NCBI GenBank assembly: GCA_029204225.1
Contig: CM055106.1
Location: 19,999,117-20,063,116, forward strand
DNA length: 64,000 bases
Direction of reading: 5' to 3'
Source of the DNA: Diphasiastrum complanatum
Taxonomy: Eukaryota > Streptophyta > Lycopodiopsida > Lycopodiales > Lycopodiaceae
Positions within the stretch are counted from its first letter, which is position 1. Each line of letters opens with the position of its first letter. Positions 34,040 to 45,789 of the stretch are shown here, one piece after another. A model generated the notes under the pieces. The model ran no database searches. It was given only the letters and a program-made list of their open reading frames with translations, and was not told the DNA's origin. The position numbers were made by a program, and so were the translations under genes.

Positions 34040-34460
34040 GGACAGCCGTTGTGCAAGGTGTTGCCCACAGTGTAAGCATGGGTGTGTCCACGGTCGGGGT
34101 GGTCGGCAGAACGGGGGACTTGATGAGTCAAGGTACTGCCCTTGAGGTGTAAGCACGGTCAGTTCTCGCGGTTCGGGCCTGGCGCCGTCTGCACGTAGGA
34201 CAGATGAGGCAAAGTGCTGCCTAGGTAGGTGAAAGCACGGTCTGTGCCTTGTGGGGTGCGGGGTGACATATTTGAACTGTACGAGTTAACCATTGATACA
34301 GAGATGCTGCTCGAATTCGGGTGTAAAGCACGGGTGGTTAGCTGCCGGTGCGGGATAGCTGCCGATCGTTTAGCTATAAGGGCTATCGACCAAAGTTGGT
34401 GGGGCGTGACTGAGGCAATGTGCTGCTCAATGGTGAACCCACGGATGGTTGGATGTTTCA
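34040..34460 (+). repeat. Imperfect ~80-110 bp tandem repeat in the element leader
   Basis: Five diverged units built around GGCAAAGTGCTGCCTAGG ... GTAAGCACGGTC, near 34048, 34125, 34207, 34300 and 34411. Codons stay open on the plus strand across part of it, but nothing is recognised. Confidence 0.5.
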
Positions 34461-34476
34461 GATTTGCGTCAGCGCA

Positions 34477-34877
34477 AGTTACGAGCGGATCCACAAGTAA
34501 TATAGAAAGTAGCATAAAAGCGAGACTTAATCCTAGAAAGCAAGAAAAGGAGAGACTAAGGAGACTAAAGGAGAGAGATCCATATCATAAGCTGAGAAAT
34601 GAAAGTGACATTGGAGCCCTACGTATACCCAACAGGAAGCCCTAAAAAGGGGTCCAGAGGATAATCGTCAACTGGGAGGGAAAATAGTGCGCCCTCCAAG
34701 AGGGCCCCCCTCCAAGGTAATATGTCAATATATGAATAATAGGGCCCAAGGCCAACTATATAGTCTAAATGTCAATAAACAATAAAATAGAGGGCCCAAG
34801 GCCTGCTTATGCATAAAAAGTAAAGGTAAAGTAGGTGCGAATGGACGTGGCGAATGTAAAGAGCCAAGTCCATAACT
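34477..34877 (-). repeat. Chromovirus copy 3, 3' LTR (401 bp)
   Basis: Minus-strand AGTTATGGACTTGG to CGTAACT. Shares about 300 bp with 38390-38691. Contains the GGAGGGCGCACTATTTTCCC motif on its sense strand. Confidence 0.85.
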
Positions 34878-34928
34878 CTCCCCGACACAAAAGAAAGCCC
34901 CGCCACGAAATGAAGAGGCAGCATAGGA

Positions 34929-36269
34929 TCAAGTAGCAAGTCCTGGTGTATCCGCAACTGTAACAGAGGAGTCAATAAGTGCAGCAAGAGCACGAGCCTG
35001 GTCCTCAAGTAAAGGTGTATAATAGAACACATCCATAGGCTCCCATGTGGCCTCCTCAACAGGACGACCATCCCACTGTACCAAAAACTGAATCTGCCGC
35101 CGGTGTCGACTATGATGAAGACGAACCTGTAAAATAGCAGCAGGTAGGAGGGAAAATAACTCTGGATTAGTAGGAAACTCAGCATCACGAGGAGCATCAT
35201 TTTCAATAGCAGCACGTAATAAACTGACATGGAATATATCACAGGCCCGTGTCGAAGAAGGAAGCTGCAACCGATATGTCATAGGACTAAGAACCTCCAA
35301 TATGTGATAAGGTCCATAATAACGTGGTGCAAGCTTCTCAGTAAAAGCATGGCCCTGAATAAAGTGGTGTGGAGCAAAACGAAGGCGTAGATAAACCATA
35401 TCCCCACCCTGAAACTGAACATGTTGTCAATGACGATCAATAGAAGTCTGGTACCGCTGTTGGACATGCTGTAGATGTGTGCTGGCTCGAGAAATAAGCT
35501 CGCGAGCACCTGATAGAAAAGATGCAAGTGTAACAGGTGTATCCTCAGGAGGAAGAGGTATCCCAGGTAACAGGGGTGCATAACCATGAGATAATAAGAA
35601 GGGAGAGACACCAGTGATGGTACTAACTGAGCTATTATAGCTATACTCAACTAAACATAGATGCTAATCCTAGTCCTCCCCTGAAGAAGTAACAAAATGG
35701 CGGAGATAATCCTCAAGGATCCGATTAAGGACCTCAGACTGTCCATCAGCAGTAGAGTGATAAGCAGAACCCATAAAAAGTTGAACGTCTAGTATGCGCA
35801 TAAGCCCTATCCAAAATGTAGACGTAAACTTACTATCCCGATCAGAAAGGATAGTATGAGGAAATCCATGGAGGCGAAAGATCTCTGACAAGAATAAGCG
35901 TGCACACTGCTCAACTGTAATAGTACTGCGAACCGGTATGAAATGTGCCTACTTTGAGAACCTATCAACCACTACCATACATGAATCATGACCATGCTGG
36001 GTATGGGGAAGGCCGAGAATAAAGTCCATAGAGATATCGGTCCACTGGCGATGAGGGATAGGCCAACTCTGAAGCAAACCAACAGACGTAGCACGGGAGT
36101 ACTTATTGCGGGCACAAAAAGTGCAGTTGCGAATAATAATGGCTAGCTCAGACTTCATGGATGGCCAGTAAAAGTGGTCCTTAAGACGAGCATAAAAATT
36201 TTGAAACCCAAAATGGCCACCAATGGGGGAGGAATGAGCATCAGACAATATCTGGGGACGAAGAGTCAA
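34929..36269 (-). pseudogene. Chromovirus integrase and chromodomain
   Basis: Minus strand: zinc-binding HSSPIGGHFGFQNFYARLKD with CTFCARNKYS (36240-36100), core WTDISMDFILGLPHTQ (first Asp), FSDRDSKF-like SDRDSKFTSTFW (35840), GQSEVLNRILEDYLRH (Glu, 35740), then a frame change near 35640 and 35420, the C-terminal domain KLAPRYYGPYHILEVLSP, and the chromodomain QFLVQWDGRPVEEATWEP ending at 34929. Catalytic residues are visible but at least two frameshifts and a stop interrupt the chain. Confidence 0.85.
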
Positions 36270-37290
36270 GGAGGTAGGGATACAGAGAGACCCAAAATGA
36301 TAAAGACGGTGATCGACGATGGAGTAGACCTGGTGTGTAAGTCAGGACAAGTGAGGTAAGCAGAAGGACCAGGTAGGAATGGTGGCAACAAGTGTGTGTA
36401 ACAAAGCGGGTAGACGGGATAAAGCATCGGCAGCAGCATTCGAACGGCTAAGACGGTATAAAATAGAAAAATCAAAGGATTGTAAAAATTGCAACCAACG
36501 AAATTGACGATCACTAAGATCCCGCTGGGAGAATAAATAACGGAGGGACTGGTGGTCAGTGACAATGTCAAATGGTATACAATACAGGTAATGACGCCAC
36601 TTCTTAAGAGCATAGATAATGGCGAGAAGCTCTTTCTCGTGGACAAAATATAGTTGTTCATAAGAGCGAAGTTGGTGTGACTCATAAGCAATGATGCACT
36701 GGGACTGGTGAAGCAAGGCACCCAAACCCAAGCCAACAGAACTAGCATCAGTCTCAACAATAAAGTTTTGGTCAAATCGAGGTAAGCACATGACAGTGGC
36801 ATCGACAATAGCGCGACGAAGAGTATCAAAGGTTGTATGACAATCAGGGGTCCACAGAAATGTACGAGATTTCTTTAGAAGAGCATGAAGAGGAGCAGCC
36901 ACAGTGGAAAAGTGTGGAACAGGGCGGCAAAGGTGAGTGGCTAAATCGAGGAACATACGAACATGTGAACATCGTTTGGTGTAGGCCAGTCTTGGATAGC
37001 CTAAACCTTACAAGGATCAAGGCGAATACGCCCATCACAAATAAGAAAGCCAAGAAATTCAATCTCAGCAACAACGAAAGAACATTTGGATAGTTTGGCA
37101 AACGAATGATGGTGAATGAGTAACTGAAAGATAGATGTGAGATGAGACACATGCTCGTCAAGGGATGTACTAAAAATGAGAATGTCGTTGAAATAAACTA
37201 AAACACAATGACCAAGAAGTGGACGCATAATGTTGTTCATAACATTTTGGAATGTAGGAGGACCATTAGTAACACCAAAAGGAAGCACAC
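36270..37290 (-). pseudogene. Chromovirus RT C-terminal half and RNase H
   Basis: RT: LPFGVTNGPPTFQNVMNNIM (37285-37225), then VYFNDILIFS where the second RT motif C Asp pair YxDD reads FND (37195-37170). RNase H: VETDASSVGLGLGALLHQ, YEQLYFVHEKELLAIIYALK, TDHQSLRYLFSQRDLSDRQF, and NAAADALSRLPAL near 36430. The FND change and a frame break near 36960 suggest inactivity. Confidence 0.85.
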
Positions 37291-37299
37291 GAAACTCAT

Positions 37300-38310
37300 C
37301 TAAGCCAAGATGGGTACGAAAAGCAGTCTTATGTGTGGTGATATCCAGAACGAAGGTCTATCTTGGAAAAAATCAGGGAAGTGCCAAGCTGATCAAATAG
37401 GTCATCCATGTGAGGGATAGGGTACTGGTTACGGATAGTGAGCTTATTGAGGGCACGATAATCTACGTAGAGACATTTGGTACCATCTTTCTTACTAACA
37501 AGGAGAACAGGGGCACCAAAAGGGCTATGGATGGGGACAATAAGACCCTGGTCTAATAAAGCAGATATCTGAAGCTCAACCTCATCACGCTCAGACTTAG
37601 ACATACGGTAGGGAGGACGGGAGGGGGAACCAGACCCAGGGCGTAAATCAATGTGGTGGTTAACATCACGCAATGGTGGTAGCGTCATAGGTTTTGAAAA
37701 GACATAAGCATACCAATGTAATAGGTCAGATATCACCTGAGGAACACCTGGTGGGGGTGAAATGGCGACTGAAGGAGCTGTTGTAGCACGATGTACACAT
37801 AAGAGAGCCGCACAATGAGCCTTAGGAAGGCTACGCATAAACTGTTTCCCACTGATCAGCTGGTAATCTCCCTGGGAATCGATGCCAACAAGGGAGTGGG
37901 TAATTGAATCATGCACAAAAGTGAGTGTCTGTCGTGTCAAATCCAGTGTAACGGCACCAAGAGAAGCAAACCAATCAGCACCAAGAATAAGATCGTAGCG
38001 CTCTATAGGGATAATATAAAGATCTGCCTGTCCAGAAAAATCCCCAATGCGGTATGTCAAGCCCTGGAACATCTGAGAGCTAGGGAAAGAATGAGAACTG
38101 GCAACCTCAACAGTGAGAGGTTGTGGAGCAGGAATAGGTAAAGCACGGATCTGACTGGAGATGTAACTGCTGATACAGGAATGTGTGCTGCCTGTATCCA
38201 CTAAAGCAATATATTCTCGTCCAGTAATGCGTATGCGTAATCTAATGGAGCGAGGACTAGGACACCTGTCCAGGTAGCATAAGCAAGCTGGGCATGGCAA
38301 GTAGCTGGGA
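37300..38310 (-). pseudogene. Chromovirus protease and RT N-terminal half
   Basis: Protease: [20 protein letters not shown] (active-site DTG near 38200), [20 protein letters not shown]. Linker [42 protein letters not shown] and [13 protein letters not shown], where a frameshift ends the frame at 37329. The protease and linker look well preserved, making this the most complete gypsy pol here. Confidence 0.85.
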
Positions 38311-38389
38311 GGAGGTCAGAAGAAGGCTCGAACACAGGATCAGGGTCGTCAGAGATATGGATATAGATATCGGAATCGTCAGTGTCAGT

Positions 38390-38691
38390 GATCCATATCA
38401 TACGCTGAGAAATGAAAGTGACACTGGAGCCCTACTTATACCCAACAGGAAGCCCTAAAAAGGGGTCCAGAGGATGATAGTCAACTGGGAGGGAAAATAG
38501 TGCGCCCTCCAAGACGGCCCCCCTCCAAGGTAATATGTCAATAAATGAATAAGAGGGCCCAAGGCCAACCATATAGTCTAAGTGTCAGTAAACAATAAAA
38601 TAGAGGGCCCAAGGCCTGCTTATGCATAAAAAAGTAAAGGTAAAGTAGGTGCGAATGGACGTGGTGAATGTAAAGAGCCAAGTCCATAACT
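38390..38691 (-). repeat. Chromovirus copy 3, truncated 5' LTR
   Basis: About 302 bp, near-identical to 34577-34877. It begins AGTTATGGAC and breaks off at ATGGATC, where gag coding DTDDSDIYIHISDDPDP starts. Confidence 0.85.
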
Positions 38692-39620
38692 GCGCGGCTA
38701 GGCAAAGGTCCTACGTTCGGTCTCAAGGGGGATATGGCTTGAGAGGGATCCTCTGTGTTAGCGTTGGTTGGTATGTTTTGTCTGTCGTGTGCTTGCTTGG
38801 ACACAAATGACCTGGTTCCTACTTGGCTCTCAGGTGATGTGTTCGTGCTAGTTTGAGGAGGAGATACTTTTATATTGAAATTGACTTAATAAAGACGAAA
38901 AAGAGAGCTCTGGGGCCCGACCGACAGAGGGGAGAGTTTTCAAAAGACATAGGAGACAATCTGTGGAAAGTACACCTCTTATCAGAATGGATGACCACCT
39001 TGATGAGTTACGAGCATTGACAGACGGAGAGGAGCAGGTTCAAGAATACCGCTCCCGCATGCATCGAGATGGTGCTAGATCCAAAGTTGGTAACTGCCCT
39101 TGGGATATTTGGCTGTCTAGCTGTTTTAGGGTTGATGATAAGTTGGCGACGTGGGTCCGCCACTATTGAAAAACCCGAAAAACCCGAAGGTGCCCTTAGA
39201 CTGATACATAGCCAAACATAAAGTATTGAATTATCAGACAATTTCTATCAGTTACAAAAGCAATACAAAGATTCATGCATTCTGACACAAGCTGAACGCA
39301 ATAAGGAAATAGTATTGATTGTGGCGCCTCCCCAAGAAGAGATTGGTGCCCCTTCTGAACCTACACCAAGAGACGAACCCATACCAGAGGCGCAACAAGA
39401 CCTCTTTGAAGTGAAGATGCGTACTTATCAAGTGCAATGACGGCTATGCTTAGTGAGGTGAAGAGGGACAGAGAAACAGAAAGGAAAGAATGCCAAGCAT
39501 CCCTGCGAGCCATGAACCACAGTCAATTCGACCTTGCTAGAGAAATGAGAGACGGGCTAACACAGCTCGAAACCAGGTGTTACGAGCACGTAACCAGTGC
39601 CGAACCCTAGAGAACACAAG
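38692..39620 (+). other. Continuation of the interrupted element; coiled-coil-like coding
   Basis: Open plus-strand stretches include RMDDHLDELRALTDGEEQV (about 38985), APPQEEIGAPSEPTPRDEPI (39330) and MLSEVKRDRETERKECQASL followed by MRDGLTQLETRCYEHV (39440-39600). Charged, heptad-like composition suggests a gag-like or structural product of a non-autonomous LTR element. No family is recognised. Confidence 0.35.
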
Positions 39621-39899
39621 AGGTCAGACACCACAGTCAGGGTCGTGTCTAGCCGTACACGACCAACAGGGCAAGACAGTGTGAGTAGTGTGCCCCGGCA
39701 CGGTCCATAGCCATGGCGGGCCTAACACAACTTAGGGCCCCTGTCAGCAGGATAGGGCCCCACGTTGGGTCCCGACGTGCAGTCGGCCACGTCAGTGCCA
39801 TGTGACCGCATGCCACCAGACCTCACATTGGGCTAGGAGGGGCTTGCTCCATATCAGGGAGTAGGCAAGGTTGGGTGGATCAGTTAGTGTTTGCCCTAC

Positions 39900-39935
39900 T
39901 GTGGTGTTAGGATCTATTACATTGGTATCAAAGCC
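39900..39935 (+). other. LTR end and primer-binding site of copia copy 4
   Basis: LTR-type end GATCTATTACA (to 39921) followed by TTGGTATCAAAGCC, a slightly altered initiator-tRNA-Met site. The LTR start is not located. Confidence 0.55.
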
Positions 39936-40779
39936 ATCTCCTTCTTTGGGGAGCTTAGTAGCAGCAGTGGAGAAAGTCAGTAGATTGTATAGAATCTCTT
40001 CAACTTTTCAGAAATTAAGAGAGCAAATCCAGCGCTGTAGGAACAGCTTCCTACTGAGCAAAACTTCCTGGAATTTCTTGCTTTCTAGACAGAATGGGGA
40101 TTAGCTTCCTAGTATAGCCTAGTCGCTGTAGAAACAGGTTTCAATTCTGATTTTTCAGATGTAAATTCATCCAATCCGAGCTTTTTTTGGATAGAAATTT
40201 GCACACAGTACCAGATCTGGAAAATCAGTTCTAAATTCTGATTTTGGGATGCAATTTCGAGCAGATTAGAGCAGATTTCAACCTGAAATTAAGTAGCTGG
40301 GCCAGCGCTGGACAGGGAGGAGAAAGTGTAAATCGTCCCTGGTTTTCAGACGTTTGGGGCCTAGTTTTTGTCATCAAATAGAGGGCTGACCAGCGAGCAG
40401 GGTGCTCAAGAAATTCAGATCTTTGCAATCGTTTTTTGGGCCCGAATCAGAAGGTTTTTGAGCAGATTAGGGGCTGTCCAACCAGCGAGGGCAGGAAGCA
40501 ATAAAACTCAAATTTGTTTTGCATCTTCTTTGGGTTTTTTGCCGGTTCTTTGGAGCCCCAGGTCTGCTAAAAGGTCAGCAAGCAGTTTCCTCTAGAAATC
40601 CGGAAATTTGAAACACTTTTTGGGCTCCAAACTTGGATTTTTTGGGACAGCAGGTCTGAAATTTGCTGTGAAAGAGCTGAGAGGGTTCCTCTTCATATTT
40701 TCTTTGGAAGTACAGTCCTCAGAAACAACTAAGTTTTCTTTCCCTTCTTTGTACGGTTCTAATTAGTCTTTTCTAATTA
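39936..40779 (+). other. Copia leader, non-coding
   Basis: Between primer site and gag. Contains recurring AATTCTGATTTT and AGCAGATTAG-GCAG words. No coding signal; the gag N-terminus appears deleted. Confidence 0.4.
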
Positions 40780-41480
40780 GACTTCCAAATGTGCTTGGGA
40801 GACTCTTGCCAAGATGTTTCAAGTAAAGAATGCGGCAAAAGTGGTATATCTTCGAAATCAACTTTCTATCTTGAAGATGCAAGAAGGTGATTTTCTTACA
40901 AACCACTTGAATCTATTACTCTCAACTCTTTTCCTAATTCTTACCTTCCATTTGTGTCATCATTGAGCATTTCTCTTTGGGGACAGCAAATCTCCTTCGA
41001 CGAACTTGTTGGCTTACTTCTTCAAGAAGAGCAAACAAGGATCAACTTTGGTGAACAAGAAGATCAAGCTTTCTTTGCAAAAGGCAAAGGCAAAGGCAAG
41101 TGAAATGGAAGCCTTCTTTCAAAACTTCCAAAGATGATCAAAAATCTAAGGAAGCTCAAGATCAAGGCTCCAAGAAGAAGGGTAAGTGCCACTATTGCAA
41201 GAAGTTTGGGTATCACATCAAAGAATGTAGGAAGAGGCTTGCAAAGGAAAAAGAGAAAGGTGACGATACAAGTACCGCAATCATTATTTTGGAACAACAA
41301 TTTGAAAAGGAGGATAATCTTTTCAATAATGATTATGCTTTTGTCACTAATAATCTCATCTTTCCTAAAGACGAGATTTTTGCCACTTCAAATCCTGCTG
41401 GTTTTTCAGCAGAAAACAGCTCATCTTTAGCTTTACAAGTTGCTGTTTAATCTCGGGGCCACCAACACGTGCTGGGCATT
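40780..41480 (+). pseudogene. Ty1/copia gag, C-terminal half
   Basis: UBN2-type gag in three frames: WETLAKMFQVKNAAKVVYLR, NQLSILKMQEGDFLTNHLN, then LSISLWGQQISFDELVGLLL and LLQEEQTRINFGEQEDQAFF, then a basic stretch and the zinc knuckle CHYCKKFGYHIKEC (CX2CX4HX4C, 41190-41231). A protease relic NLGATNT lies at 41452, where the usual DSGATNH is altered. Truncated there; pol is absent. Confidence 0.75.
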
Positions 41481-43870
41481 GTGCCTGGCTCGCGCTGGTA
41501 GAGGGAGCTAAGACCTGGCGACTGGATTCCTGAGCTGCCCAAGTTTCTGTCTGTCGGACTCCCCCTATTAAGCTTGGCAAGCCTGGCAGAATCAGTCTGG
41601 CTCCCGGACATGGTTCCTGGGAGCCGTCCCAGCGGCAGAATCAACTTGGTTCCTGACTAGGCCATGACTCGAGCTCTAGAGCTAGCTCATGACTTGTGAC
41701 TACTTGACTGGCTCACCACAGGTCGGAGGCTCAGTCCTTGACTTTCTAACTTGCTCTGGACCTTAGAGAGCGTCACCCCTTAGAGTCTTACAGGGCACAC
41801 TGGGTGCACTCGAGTCAGCTTTACAACATCTCTCCTCTATCCAATAACAACCATCATGATGTTCTCCAACCTAAAAATTCAAATCTCAAGCTCTCCTAAA
41901 AAATAGTGGCCCTACAAAAGTGGAGATACCAAGGGGTAGTGCCTGGCATCTTCACTTATCCCAAGTTAGCATTTTTTATGCCAAGTCATCTGCCACATGG
42001 GGGCCTTTTCTTTCTTGTGTGAAATTGGGTAATGGCCTTCTTATCTTTTCTCTTTAATGAGCATTGAGTTTATTGACAAATAGACATGCCTTGCATGTGT
42101 GAAAACACCCCTACAAAGAACTTGATCTCAGAAACAGTGCTGAAATAGGGTACAAGGAGTGGAAAGCTCACCATCTCAGCTGGTTTGCCTAGATATATAT
42201 GTACACTATAAATCCAGCTCACGAGATTCATCATTATTTTGTCCTATATTAATTCTTTTGATTGTGATCCAACTAATCAGTTGTATTTCAATCAACCAGC
42301 CTCCATGAGGTGGGTACTGATTAGTTCTTTAGTTACTTTGATAGCACCAAAGACAAAGTTCAACTTCGATTCATTATCCATGTCCGGTTGACTCAGAATA
42401 TGCCCTGGACTTCAGAACATTCTTTCTAGACTTTGAATCACGTCAAGTTTGAGCTTGAAGTCGAAATAAATTGAACTCAGCTCTAACTCAAGCTTCTACT
42501 TGCAGCTAGTTGATGTGTTGGACATAGGAACCCAACACCCCAAACACTTTTAGACTTCATGGAGTTGTAGTCGCAATTGAAGGCCTCATCATTAATTCCT
42601 TATGTTTCTTGCCTCTCAAGGCCTTTCTTGAAGGTGGCCGACATCTCTTTGGTGGAGCAATGCATGAGTTTTACCATTCCTTGCTCCACCATGTATTTTA
42701 GTGCCATGCAATTTTAATTTGCGTTGTATTCTCGCAAAGTTTAAATAGGCTTACCAAGTTTGTAAACATTATAAAAATTTATTGTAAAGGTTTTAAAACC
42801 TTGAGTAGGGCCCTAGGGGCAATTTTACATGCTACCAACTATATGCTCAAACTATATGAATTTTCTCATGTTGTAGGAGGGCGCATTTTTCCTATATAGG
42901 AAACTTGTGGACCAAGGCAAATCATTGCATGAAGAGGGAAAGTGCATGCTTAGCATGTGGGACACCTATTTCACCTACTTTTGACACTTGGAAGCCATGT
43001 ACGTCACATATCATTTGTTTCCAATCTATAAATGATACCTCCTCCTCCTAGATGGGCGCACTATTGGAGAGAGAGAGATTTCTTCTCACATATGCTCTTG
43101 TGATTTGCTTTTTGTGGTAGAATCTCTTGCTAATCAATGCTAGTTCCTAGATTGGTGTCTTGTTGGATCTGATTTATTGCTTTGTATTCTTGCTAATGTA
43201 AAGTTCTTCTTGCTGGAAATTCATGGACAACAAGCATTCATGATCCAATCGACCCAATTGGAGGAGCAATTTCCAGGATTAATGATGTTAGAATGCTCCT
43301 TACAGCATATACCATCATTTTAGTTTGTAGCAAGTCTTTGACATGAGTTTCATGCAAATTTCTGCTCGTATCCTCTTCATCTTGCTCGCTGCCCTCCATA
43401 GCCAGCAGATCCGATTACTTCGAAAGTTTGATCTATTCATTGCATGTCGACAAAATTACAGTTTGCTAGCAATTTCTGTTTGCATGTGCAAGTACTAGTC
43501 CATGCATGTTGCATGCATGCCTCTAGAATTCTTCAGATTGCTTGCATGTTTCCACATTTGCTTGCATGTTGATTGCATGTCGGAAACCATTTGACAAATC
43601 CACTTGAGGTTCCCCGTGCAAGAAAGTGGTAGTTACATCCATTTGATTCATGACCCAATTATTTGTTGTCCTGAATGCAAGCAAAAATTATATTACAGTC
43701 ATCTTTGCTATTGGAGCGAAGGCATCAAAGTCGTTCATTTCAAGGGTCTATGAGTAATGTTTTCATAAATCATGATTCAAAGCTAGACGAAATGCCATTT
43801 GAGATGTGAACTAGTTCATTCTATGCAAAGAGGAAAGAATCAACTATAGCCTATTAATGTGTGTGTGGGT

Positions 43871-43875
<5 letters not shown>
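41481..43875. other. No recognised gene; dispersed repeat at 42345-42535
   Basis: Non-coding. 42345-42535 (GATAGCACCAAAGACAAAG to GTGTTGGACATAGG) is repeated with divergence at 63195-63335. GGAGGGCGCATTTTTCC (42876) and GGGCGCACTATTGG (43053) recall the chromovirus U3 motif, with TATAGG and TCTATAAATG nearby, so an LTR of another family may lie around 42870-43330. Confidence 0.4.

Positions 43876-43948
<73 letters not shown>
43876..43948 (-). repeat. (CT)n tail of LINE-A
   Basis: GA on the plus strand, CT in LINE sense, after AATTCTAATTCTAATTCT. Confidence 0.95.
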
Positions 43949-43951
<3 letters not shown>

Positions 43952-43975
43952 AGAATTAGAATTATTATTATTAAC

Positions 43976-44003
43976 GTCTTTTGGTGCCCAGGGGCACATA
44001 AGA
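43976..44003 (-). other. LINE-A 3' hairpin
   Basis: Minus strand GTCTTAT then stem GTGCCC-CT-GGGCAC, then CAAAAGAC. The stem differs from LINE-1 (GCACCC/GGGTGC) by paired changes. Confidence 0.75.
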
Positions 44004-44184
44004 CAAAGAGAGTACAAAATGTGAGAAGCATTGTCCGCATAAGGACTTATTTACCAATGAAAAGACAGTAAAACTAAAACTAAAATATCGATCTCTCTGT
44101 CTCTAAGAGAAAAAGTATCCAAGCTTGACCACCAGCTGGTGAGGGTACAAAGCAAGAGCTTAACCACCTGCTCCGCGGAGGAAA

Positions 44185-45050
44185 CTAGCTACGAGCAAGC
44201 TGAAAGTAATGAGTGATGGTAGTAGTGGGTCGTGATGTAGGCTGGTGGGAGGCGTATGAAGATCTAGTAGCACTGGATCGAGCCGAAACTCTCTGTGTCT
44301 TCGATCTTCGGACGGGGACGTCAAAATCCGCAACCGAAATATCCACTCTGTCTCGCTTCTGGAAGAACTGAGTAATGTGAGCCTGACTGGAATCCATATC
44401 TGAGAGCGTAGGTAGAAGTGAAGCTCGTAAAATATACATCTCTCTCAAAAGAAGACCCACACATCTAGCATCTGGATACTCGAGGAAGGAGCTCAACGTG
44501 AGGGGAATATCTCGGTATAAACAATGGTATCGTCCTCTAATCTCATAGTATACTGGGCAGCGAAAGATGAAATGAAACTCATCTTCCACCTCCTGAAGAG
44601 AACAAAGCTGGCATATCCGCTGCAATCTGGGAGTGTCTGTGTATCTACCTGTCTCGATAGCAAGCTGATGAGAAGAGACTCGAAGCTGTCCTATACGATA
44701 TCTCAGACCAAAAGATAGCGTCTGTGTAAGATAAACTGGAAGAATAGGCAAGCCCGAAACGTCCAGCCGTAAAAGATGTGTGCCATAATAATGTAGCTTG
44801 ACCCTATCTGGATCAGGATGTGACCATATAGTGCGTATGTAGCTCCGGTAGATCTGCTGTCTGATATAAGCATGGGTTCCATTCGGAAGATCAAGTGCGG
44901 ATAAACCCCAAGTCTGAAGAAGGGCTGAGACATTGCGATACCAAGAGTGCTTGGCTCCCTGATCTGCAATGGTACAAGATGAAGTGAGAGCAGCAACAAT
45001 GTATCTGGAGGTATCTAGATCTGATACCCTGTGAAGAAAGGTGATGATCT

Positions 45051-45054
<4 letters not shown>
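44185..45054 (-). pseudogene. LINE-A ORF2 C-terminal domain (best preserved copy)
   Basis: An uninterrupted frame of about 290 LINE-derived codons: FLHRVSDLDTSRYIVAALTS, LLQTWGLSALDLPNGTHAYI, VKLHYYGTHLLRLDVSGLPI, LRYRIGQLRVSSHQLAIETG, the zinc knuckle CQLCSLQEVEDEFHFIFRC (about 44620-44560), YYEIRGRYHCLYRDIP, PDARCVGLLLREMY. The tail has QAHITQFFQK (44385-44356), DISVADFDVPVRRSKTQ, a Ser/Arg/Thr-rich stretch and TTTITHYFQ at the end. QxxIxxFF fits the PCNA-interacting (PIP) consensus. The frame extends 5' into the microsatellite, which is not part of the protein. No RT is attached. Confidence 0.78.
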
Positions 45055-45573
<519 letters not shown>

Positions 45574-45789
45574 TTTATTAACGTCTTTTCCATGCCAAAA
45601 GGCGTATAAGGAGAGCAAGTACATCAGATAAAGTGGAACCAAGATGGAACAATGCCGTCAAACAACATAACTAAACCAAAACTAACTAAGAAGAGGATAA
45701 TGTCCAGGGTTATATGGTACGTTGACCATTTACATATTCAACTGGCATCTCTTCAGTACTCTAACTCTCTCACTAACTTTGAACAATCT

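Larger units (their letters stand above)
34477..38691 (-). mobile_element. Chromovirus (Ty3/gypsy) copy 3, between LTRs
   Basis: Minus strand: partial 5' LTR (38691-38390), gag end, protease, RT, RNase H, integrase, chromodomain, purine tract TCGGGGAGAG, 3' LTR (34877-34477). The 5' LTR is fused at GGATC to the gag C-terminus, so R/U5, primer site and most of gag are deleted. Flanks GCGCA (34472-34476) and GCGCG (38692-38696) fit a 5-bp target duplication with one change. It sits inside the element beginning at 33917. Confidence 0.85.
43876..45054 (-). mobile_element. LINE-A: 5'-truncated LINE between two (CT)n arrays
   Basis: Minus strand: begins right after (CT)n at 45054, continues as ORF2 C-terminal domain to stop at 44185, 3' UTR, hairpin (44003-43976), ATTCTAATT repeats, then (CT)n (43948-43876). 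It is unit 4 of a head-to-tail series on the minus strand. Confidence 0.85.

Noticed and set aside
33949-34645. Long plus-strand frames in the 34-kb leader as a host gene
   Set aside because: The frames span an imperfect tandem repeat and then run into the chromovirus LTR at 34477, so they are not a single gene.
44660-44700. CTGATGAG...CTC-GAAG resembling a hammerhead ribozyme core
   Set aside because: It is the antisense of the conserved LINE coding segment SSHQL, the second core element is GAAG rather than GAAA, and the related copy at 51775 lacks the CTGATGA.
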